A DNA stretch of 64,000 bases from a virus. The DNA is taken from positions 1 through 64,000 of the IMG/VR virus record IMGVR_UViG_3300030098_007087. One strand, written 5' to 3'. A program made the translations under genes and the position numbers. Positions 59,301-64,000 of the stretch are shown piece after piece. Every line of letters begins with the position of its first letter. The first letter of the stretch is position 1. The notes under the pieces are model-generated. The model did no database searches and was not told the origin of the DNA. It worked only from the letters and a program-made list of their open reading frames with translations.

Positions 59301-61439
59301 TTATTAGTGCTTGAAGACCTCAAAGATTCAGCTAATAAACAATACGACAATACATGCGATGACAATCAATCCTCTTCAAAGCCGGGGGCAATAGAAGAGG
59401 CAAATATAGCGAACCTAATCAAAGCTTCTATCAGAACAATTATAATTCAGCTAGTATCAAAATCAATTTTCTTATTTAGTCAGTATAGCTTTGAAAAATG
59501 CCTCAAAGATTCAGCATTAATTCAATTTGTTGTAGAGTTCGTAATTCACGATTTGCAAAAACAAGGCGAAGAGTATTATGTTGAAACAATGAAATATAAT
59601 GAAGAGTATCTTGTAAAAAGAAGAGAAAAGGGGGAAACACTTGTGGATCCTTTTTCAGATTCTAGTGACACAGACCCTATGTTAGAAGGGCAGGCGATTG
59701 CACCAATAACTTATTTACAATATACAATAAAAGAGGAGTTGAAAAAGCTAGCACCGCTAATAGATAAAAAAATAAACCCACCAACGGACGAGTTGGAAGA
59801 TATATTTTTGAATAACGTTGTACCCAATATTGATGTTGCTTACCACAAAGACCAAAATAGGTTTCAAACAATTGTGCCACTTGAAGTTAATGAAGAGGGA
59901 GAAGAGTCAATAACAACTAAAGCAGAGGCTCGAAAACAATTTAGCTTCTTAGACCCTAAAGATCCACTCTTTAATAATTCTGGGGGCTTTGTCCTAGAGA
60001 GATACATTAGGATTGAAGATTCTGATTTAGTTCTAGAGAATAACGACTTTTTGAATGAAAAAGAAAAAGCTTTTGGAGAATTATGGTTCAACAGAGAGGG
60101 AGGGAGGGACAATAAAGAAATAGATGCTACAATATCTGAATCAATAGTGTTTGGTGAAGAACCGCCAACGCCTGAAAGCTTCTCCTATACTTCAGGAGCA
60201 GTGAATAAAACTGCACTGATACAAAAAATAAGCAGCATTATGGAACAGACAGGGTTGGAAGTTGATGATGTGAATTTTGCTAAATTTGTAAAAAATTTCA
60301 AATTCGGCATAAGACTTGTTTATATCCCACCCGCCAGCGGAGACAAATACCAAGCAGGAACTGAAGCTGCCACAGGATGGTTTGATGTTGCTAAAAAAAG
60401 CAATTCGGAAAAGACTCTACTTTTTGATGATGCGGCACTAGAAGATTTAAAAGCACAGGCAGCAGATACTTTGTCTGATATAGAGCAAATAACAGATTTT
60501 GAAACTGTCTATAATGAATCTATCTCAACGCCGGCTTTTCCCGAAATAAAAGAAGAAGTTGTAGATGCTGTGGCGAGAAGAGAAAAACTGTATAAAATAA
60601 ATGAAACTGTAGGCAGCATTGAACCCGACGAACAAAATGAGGGAGTAGCTACAATAATTGGAAACTCAGTCGATTTATATCCTGTTGCGCTAATAGAGAT
60701 AGAGGAAGACATGGGATTCTTTGAAGCAGTTTCAGGAAACAGCAATCAAGCACCGCTAGCTCCTTTGCTTCTCGGTCTTGAATCGCAGTTTATTGATAAC
60801 ATTATCTTTACTGCGTTGAAAAAAAAGCTTGTAAAATCAAAAAAGTTCAAGCTTTTATTTGATTATGACATTCCCTTAAAAAGAGTTATGACACTTTTGT
60901 TTACTCACAACGTTATAGGGGCTGCAAAAAATTACCCAGAACTTTCAAAGTCATATGATCAGACAAAAGAGTTGATTAGAGCAAACTTCTTCAATATGAT
61001 TCCCGGTGACCCATGGTGGTCAAAGCAGGACAAAGAAATTGAAGAAGCAGGTGGCAACGCTGGCTTGATGGCAGATGCAAATAATTCAATGACATCAACT
61101 GGTCCAAGCGGAAGCGCAATAGCAGCCAAAATTGCATTCAAAGCAGCACTAATATTAGTAAAAGCATATGCAGAAAAAACAGATCCTCATTATGGTCTGA
61201 TGAAAAAGTTAGATGATTTTGGTCTTACAATTGATGGAATGACATGGAAGTCTGTACCAGCTTTGTATCCTGTCAACTTTCCACCCCTCTTTGGTCTCCC
61301 CGGCTGGGGTCCCCCAATGACACCAACTGGCATGTTAGCATATAGCTTACCACTATTGCCCGGAGAGATCAAAAAGAAAAAGAAAAAACAAAAAGAAGAA
61401 GGCAAAAGCACTGATGATTCAAGTTGTAAAGATGAATAA
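53376..61439 (+). CDS. Giant baseplate/tail structural protein (2687 aa)
   Basis: The longest gene in the window, placed between the spike and gp25. GGYIPGIPDSTWYGVPKELF opens it. There is a pattern of structured blocks split by Pro/Ser-rich and helical linkers (for example FEALETAQRELSSLKQTAQT at about 1605). Three SEPTFSTMPVG-type repeats occur near 1787-1830, and a Lys-rich end KKKKKKQKEEGKS is preceded by NFPPLFGLPGWGPPMTPTG. No enzyme motif seen. Very large proteins at this position occur in marine T4-like phages and are thought to form the outer baseplate. Confidence 0.78.
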   Translation: MATNFDDQNPTSKIYKSSGGYIPGIPDSTWYGVPKELFEKVVTVTTNETAVYTSFIDPDGTQYNGNHALQNKGTAEPPPTITTAVLGPDGEPMYTEKKLVSLDEAGTGFVVNQDIEPIFTCKSRGWGELYAGYGGSPDLYGTTTEQLAEAGLADISAEVNPTTTAAKRALVNASMAMYASEEFYVYMLSKGYVYKDVPSYATEPPINWVESVRQEIEEEFDVPSAIIDNVEQLVIVDKPITDGFGNPDTVPEGETIIRDVLLPEKHPAYGTKYDPSSQSALATQEGYYEKLEQGVLQSVGGFQPQDFPSQKAPWAQTWKAVWTEDISIGVNQEEFNNDNSSANLEAPVYAGEIKIHAEQFIVNFLEPKGLVEHHNGKALIAYNEFINTLPKFNPETGETITNAPPLLIIPGSAKSKPLQNFVDMEGEPEVDIFAFAKLDQIAKNLQTNIAEFEPDKKEPFEIGQIFPGSTHYANNLAIDKVLNGDFDERQFYASFLQQNKIKILKKPIESSNSEDVATVLEIGETVKVFEEYIARGKGKYHRVQITNPASKYYQSKTPLFVRACNLSKLANQPPSLKRVYKEYQSAEKPVNWTKMDDETIFFDNYHKAYSIVVEPIDPTTGQKITSLGNKDCPIKVQDLEPIAVRHGLEAMLKCHNKAPLFENDEDLTKTLDFITSGVFQTAYSKSKTVFTNQPNWYLGTRPESKLRMIVRMPAKYFDALLENSVLTNQIFAPKAITLLTCNLEHKIAKAIEVMRVHKQQIDRFSGTIEFLNLDKEIQRLKKFPLTLEKFIEENNVKYNRAAEDEIEIGIVPNNYSVLYVEYSTAGMPIRMRKCFNKFVKSDPIRFSRTIAYISFLDEIIELGKPNTSQSNGWITLAEQYTYPTPIIKSAAPVSVGEIISKKTPDELAAKLDLLDVLTSVGKFSQDKEISIPELKLRFASMRLKQRDFIGDPFVGSIPDLLDLIGDLPRNKTGLLELFSLVFDKIDIPTLGSIGSSSLMKDMPFANMEASFALASLDSPDFGELSLGKLFSSLPSPLQGKIELAEGFLNGDIDIDGLEGFSDSVVDQLLDYFDINLQIPSNEKQQPANDTKYTTMPVEDAKCLSEKNPQQFPAEKNTLTKDSSKRLDLIKIIASGEELLGAVKEAVPEIFDAVSAIGSADSIDMPTPGGLSLTIPAVKMPKPPTLSLPSLKIDDTMPGITQDLTSSLEEILATVFIELTSGLLESVYDSIFSTSLDVGQNGTDGPSIDFGGQDINDIIQDGVTDLFSSVGIPLPIIKENPPKEVVTKVSEVITPLEAFDLLEGRARKETIDAVEQKINEINPKMLQAINTNSSTSDLFRGMGKLADPSTLETARAALTQILPNVTGLLCEDEKETFIGREGITSSRSARETVLAEKLDDECINTQLNDQERINKEKLAELLSYAQGANILDGKIPNPIDNCGIAAKSDPSGGSIPTSGIINKNHETVDYLNKKIVKAIFDPIKMNFSEEANSIMSIYSEQEFRNPFEGEEQYELIKQQLDINSFEGDFAKGLLGELDSNLQSQFDQIAAPLRRLDIQVAPKIKKLLSSRTALTYEQESLSPALQNKGLKIVPSATGSVKSENFEALETAQRELSSLKQTAQTLKNKINFIESNPSSPFSIDFDNIKKEFDELSGVGGLITIAENNVKVANEAFDDIAETVAAGALPGATPQPQEYPFYYFSKKYPENLSSENFTLSDTWTFVVPQSTARGLINIDTRTTNTDPNFSMLSDISTKDTAQLSKIAANSLLDVQEIPMGIQKEQCEDDPSEPTFSIMPVGTLPPVTGRDTGEDTSEPTFSTMPVGQGASEPTFSTMPVGGNNSSFNPQGDALGGALDVIGTIGGNNVIIQGSSDIDPAISEMVENFVFFPNFTERDQVFANLFKEKWESVNSNMNVDYDSVAGQKFFTFFRNKRPLYFSALVNMLGAQITQSKLFDINNFANLEFGESMQLKKDLCDNLLVLEDLKDSANKQYDNTCDDNQSSSKPGAIEEANIANLIKASIRTIIIQLVSKSIFLFSQYSFEKCLKDSALIQFVVEFVIHDLQKQGEEYYVETMKYNEEYLVKRREKGETLVDPFSDSSDTDPMLEGQAIAPITYLQYTIKEELKKLAPLIDKKINPPTDELEDIFLNNVVPNIDVAYHKDQNRFQTIVPLEVNEEGEESITTKAEARKQFSFLDPKDPLFNNSGGFVLERYIRIEDSDLVLENNDFLNEKEKAFGELWFNREGGRDNKEIDATISESIVFGEEPPTPESFSYTSGAVNKTALIQKISSIMEQTGLEVDDVNFAKFVKNFKFGIRLVYIPPASGDKYQAGTEAATGWFDVAKKSNSEKTLLFDDAALEDLKAQAADTLSDIEQITDFETVYNESISTPAFPEIKEEVVDAVARREKLYKINETVGSIEPDEQNEGVATIIGNSVDLYPVALIEIEEDMGFFEAVSGNSNQAPLAPLLLGLESQFIDNIIFTALKKKLVKSKKFKLLFDYDIPLKRVMTLLFTHNVIGAAKNYPELSKSYDQTKELIRANFFNMIPGDPWWSKQDKEIEEAGGNAGLMADANNSMTSTGPSGSAIAAKIAFKAALILVKAYAEKTDPHYGLMKKLDDFGLTIDGMTWKSVPALYPVNFPPLFGLPGWGPPMTPTGMLAYSLPLLPGEIKKKKKKQKEEGKSTDDSSCKDE
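58734..58890 (+). repeat. Short tandem-type repeats (SEPTFSxMPVG) inside the giant gene
   Basis: Three copies of a roughly 33-base unit encoding SEPTFS[IT]MPVG begin near 58734, 58809 and 58851 with different spacers. A fourth related piece, TTMPVEDAK, lies far upstream near 56650. DNA identity between copies is high. Confidence 0.75.
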
Positions 61440-61451
61440 TCAAACTAAATA

Positions 61452-61459
61452 ATATTTAT
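61452..61459 (+). promoter_or_regulatory. ATATTTAT, variant of the late-promoter octamer
   Basis: Differs from CTATTTAT at the first base only. It lies 16 bases before ATG 61476 of the gp25 homologue, with GAGG between. Confidence 0.38.
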
Positions 61460-61475
61460 AATCGAGGAAAATAAA

Positions 61476-61883
61476 ATGGCTCGCGGACTAACCCCTAAAT
61501 TACCAATTGCTTTAGATGAAGTTGATGGCATAAAATTAATCAAAAACTTTCCGGATTTGGTCGAACAAAATTTGAAAAACTTAATTTTGACAATGCCCGG
61601 AGAAAGAATCATGGATCCACTTTTCGGAGTTGGTCTGCCAAGTTTCTTATTTCAGCCGAACAACGCTACAACATTCGCTGAGATAAGGGCTAAAGTGATA
61701 CAGCAAGTTAATAAATACATGCCTTTTGTTCGCATAGATGGCATAGAATTTTCAACCGAGTCAACTGAAGAACCAGATGGGTTCCTTGCAGTTCCCGGCA
61801 CCAATTCAGATCCCAATTTTGTTGGCATGAAAATAACTTATACCATAGTGCCACTAAAAGCTACAAGGAATCTAAAATTATAA
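61476..61883 (+). CDS. Baseplate wedge protein, gp25/GPW type (135 aa)
   Basis: VEQNLKNLILTMPGERIMDP is the conserved gp25 core, where the EN/EQNLKNLLLTxxGER motif joins the sheath or wedge; GVGLPSFLFQPNN, VNKYMPFVRIDGIEF and MKITYTIVP complete the fold. gp25 caps the wedge core next to gp6. Length and neighbour order match. GAGG site. Confidence 0.92.
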   Translation: MARGLTPKLPIALDEVDGIKLIKNFPDLVEQNLKNLILTMPGERIMDPLFGVGLPSFLFQPNNATTFAEIRAKVIQQVNKYMPFVRIDGIEFSTESTEEPDGFLAVPGTNSDPNFVGMKITYTIVPLKATRNLKL

Positions 61884-61891
61884 AAATACAC

Positions 61892-61899
61892 CTATTTAT
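61892..61899 (+). promoter_or_regulatory. CTATTTAT octamer, candidate late promoter of gp6
   Basis: Lies in the 35-base gap between gp25 and gp6, 19 bases before ATG 61919. Confidence 0.45.
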
Positions 61900-61918
61900 T
61901 TGAAGAGGGCACTCCAAC

Positions 61919-63727
61919 ATGGCAAAAAAGAGAGACAATCGATTAGTACCGATTAAATACACTAGCAGAGAATTTGATACAATCAAAAATGATTTAGTCG
62001 AATATGCAAAAAGATATTATCCAGAAAGTTTTCAAGATTTCAATGAAGCTGGCGTAGGTGCTATGTTACTCGATACAGTAGCTTATATTGGCGACATTCT
62101 GTCTTTTTATACCGACTTTCAGGCAAATGAATCATTTTTACCAACAGCGCTGGAATACGACAACATAATAAAGCTAGGAAAACAGATGGGTTATAGATTT
62201 AGAGGCAACCCAACATCTTCAGGAGTTGCAGCTTTCTTTGTAATAGTACCAGTTGCTCCAACAGGAATTGGACCAGACACTAGGTACATGCCAATTCTCA
62301 GAAAGGGTAGTGAATTCAGAACAGTGCAGAATGTTGGGTTTATTTTAGATGAGGATGTTAATTTTGGAGACTCTAATAATCAAGTCATCGTAGCACAGGT
62401 GGACGACACGACAGGGAGTCCAACTTCTTACGCGGTAAAAGCTTATGGCAATGTTGTTTCTGGCGAGCTAAGTAGAGATATTGTAAATGTCCCCGGTTAT
62501 CAAAAGTTCCTAAGAATCGAATTATCATCTGACAGGGTGACAGAAATTATATCAGTCATTGATCAAGAAGGTCACACGTATTACGAAGTCGATAATTTAT
62601 CACAAAATGTTATATACAAGCCAGTAACAAATAGAAATTCTGATACCGATAAAGTTGGTGCACTAATGAGACCATTTGTGGTTCCTAGAAGGTTTGTAGT
62701 TGAGCAAGATAGTAGAAACAGCACATTTTTGCAATTTGGCTTTGGATCTGAAACAGAACTAAAAACAGAATCTGTGCTTGATCCAAGAACTGTAACATTA
62801 CAAAGAAATGGAAAAAATTATGTCACTGATCCCTCTTTTGACCCCGGAAAGCTAACCGAATCTGATAAGTTGGGAATTTCACCAGCGAACACAAGACTGA
62901 CAATAATCTATAGAACTAATACTAGAAATAATGTAAATGTAGCAACAGGAAGATTGACAAAACCTTCCAGAGCTATTTTAGATTTTGATAATATAATCGA
63001 ACTGAATCAAGACACAATTAGGACAGTTAGGCAATCTATTGAGGTGAATAATGAATCTCCAATAATAGGAGATGTAAGCTCGCCGTCTTCTGAAGAGTTG
63101 AAGAGGAGGATATATGACCACTATGCTTCTCAAAATAGAGCAGTCACTAAATTAGACTACATTTCAACAATCTATTCAATGCCTCCACAATTTGGCGCAA
63201 TAAAAAGAGCCATGGTCGTAAGAGATGACGATTCTTTCAAGAGAAATTTGAACATATATGTTATCGCCGAAGGCTCAGGGGGCAAATTAGCTCAGGCTAG
63301 CACAAACTTGAAAAGAAATGTAAAAACATGGCTTAACAAGAATAGGATGATAAATGATACAATAGATATTCTGAATGCTAGAATTTTAAATATTAGCATT
63401 GATTTTGCAATAGTAGCAGATCAGGAAACAAATAAATTCGACATACTTGCTAGTTGCATAACAAAACTTAGAGAAAGATTTGCTGTATTACCTGATATTG
63501 GCGAGGCTTTTTATATTACAGACATATACAAGACAATTAACGATGTGGATGGTGTTGTTGATACAAAAAGAGTAACAGTGAAACAGAAAAGCGGAACTGG
63601 TTATGCTGATCTAAGTTATAACATACATGAAAATATGTCTGCTGATGGACGCTACTTTGTAGTGCCTGAAGATGTAATTGTAGAAATAAAATTTCCCCTA
63701 GAGGATATAAAAGGAGTCATTTTATAA
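61919..63727 (+). CDS. Baseplate wedge protein, gp6/baseplate J type (602 aa)
   Basis: YTSREFDTIKNDLVEYAKRY followed by DFNEAGVGAMLLDTVAYIGD is diagnostic of gp6-like proteins; VAFF-type strands and LDYISTIYSMPPQFGAIKRA mark the baseplate J region. C-terminal beta domain LNISIDFAIVADQETNK. gp6 forms the iris-like ring of the baseplate. Length matches T4 gp6 (660) roughly. Immediately downstream of gp25. Confidence 0.93.
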   Translation: MAKKRDNRLVPIKYTSREFDTIKNDLVEYAKRYYPESFQDFNEAGVGAMLLDTVAYIGDILSFYTDFQANESFLPTALEYDNIIKLGKQMGYRFRGNPTSSGVAAFFVIVPVAPTGIGPDTRYMPILRKGSEFRTVQNVGFILDEDVNFGDSNNQVIVAQVDDTTGSPTSYAVKAYGNVVSGELSRDIVNVPGYQKFLRIELSSDRVTEIISVIDQEGHTYYEVDNLSQNVIYKPVTNRNSDTDKVGALMRPFVVPRRFVVEQDSRNSTFLQFGFGSETELKTESVLDPRTVTLQRNGKNYVTDPSFDPGKLTESDKLGISPANTRLTIIYRTNTRNNVNVATGRLTKPSRAILDFDNIIELNQDTIRTVRQSIEVNNESPIIGDVSSPSSEELKRRIYDHYASQNRAVTKLDYISTIYSMPPQFGAIKRAMVVRDDDSFKRNLNIYVIAEGSGGKLAQASTNLKRNVKTWLNKNRMINDTIDILNARILNISIDFAIVADQETNKFDILASCITKLRERFAVLPDIGEAFYITDIYKTINDVDGVVDTKRVTVKQKSGTGYADLSYNIHENMSADGRYFVVPEDVIVEIKFPLEDIKGVIL

Positions 63728-63728
63728 A

Positions 63729-64000
63729 ATGCCAATACACAGATTTACAGCCAGTTTAGACAACACAATAACCAACGCACTCAAGCTCGGCTTACAGACC
63801 AGAGCTACTGGCTCCAACCAAGGGGCAGCGGATTCATTGCAAGTATTTTCTATTTACGGGCAGGCTAGTGGATCTGATGTTGGGAACAGGACTGTGGAGA
63901 AGTCAAGAATCCTAATACAATTTCCGGTGGACGAAATTAGTGCCGCAAGAGACAACGGCACTATCCCTGCCTCTGGAAGTGTAAACTTTTTTCTTAGAAT
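63729..64000 (+). CDS. Tail/baseplate structural protein, 3' cut by window
   Basis: ATG 63729 follows the gp6 stop by one base, and the frame stays open to the edge (90 codons). RFTASLDNTITNALKLGLQT, SLQVFSIYGQASGSD and SRILIQFPVDEISAARDNG match the start of DNRLRE-like beta proteins found after gp6 in related phages. Likely a wedge or tail-associated protein. C-terminus not seen. Confidence 0.7.
   Translation, partial: MPIHRFTASLDNTITNALKLGLQTRATGSNQGAADSLQVFSIYGQASGSDVGNRTVEKSRILIQFPVDEISAARDNGTIPASGSVNFFLR

Overview
The window is a gene-dense, AT-rich stretch of a large tailed phage with a contractile tail, a distant T4 relative of the type common in marine metagenomes. The support is a T4 gp55-type late sigma factor (48774-49466), a baseplate module containing gp25 and gp6 homologues next to an OB-fold/amidase tail-lysozyme protein and a 2687-residue structural protein (49793-63727), an S74-chaperone tail fibre (23981-27040), PIN-PhoH, a ClpP-type protease, and four tRNA genes. 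All genes but one lie on the + strand, most with overlapping ATGA stop/start junctions or gaps of a few bases. The host cannot be named from the sequence. The MopE-type metal-binding repeats joined to a VWA domain in a lipoprotein (4089-6260) resemble surface lipoproteins of Myxococcota and related deltaproteobacteria, so a Gram-negative host of that kind is a reasonable guess.

Layout. 1-946: the end of one gene, then about 750 bases that are almost gene-free and rich in small hairpins. 947-6260: a ParB/sulfiredoxin-like protein, small membrane and zinc-ribbon proteins and two lipoproteins. 6262-8190: a sigma70-type promoter driving an adenylosuccinate-synthetase-family enzyme (PurA/PurZ) and a cysteine-synthase-type PLP enzyme. 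8256-13453: virion-type proteins with a recurrent helical tag, including a ligase-like/HxGH nucleotidyltransferase fusion. 13472-16200: a Fis-like regulator, a strongly structured RNA element with a pseudoknot, and two more lipoproteins. 16233-19527: an RNase H-like protein, a tubulin/FtsZ-family GTPase, a ClpP-type protease and a cytidylyltransferase. 19524-22037: a trypsin-like lipoprotein (the only minus-strand gene), another lipoprotein and PIN-PhoH. 22044-27502: tRNAs for Met/Ile2, Arg, Asn and Leu, small proteins, and the repetitive tail fibre. 27525-30694: DNA methyltransferase, a second stand-alone cytidylyltransferase, a metallopeptidase and a Cas4-like nuclease.

30702-48030 is one uninterrupted, translationally coupled island of about 19 glycan-related genes: several glycosyltransferases including two sialyltransferase-like ones, GDP-mannose dehydratase, two CMP-nonulosonate-type cytidylyltransferases, aminotransferases, cupins, methyltransferases, an aldolase, and HAD/SIS enzymes reminiscent of heptose activation. 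It probably builds or modifies a surface or virion glycan. It is followed by gp55 and the baseplate genes.

Regulation. Four promoters of host sigma70 type (TTGACA or TTTACT, 17-base spacer, TATNAT) precede purA, a lipoprotein pair and two tRNA sites. A different octamer, CTATTTAT, recurs close upstream of virion-type genes and is the best candidate for the late promoter used by the encoded gp55. Two classical hairpin terminators follow the lipoprotein pair and the tail fibre.
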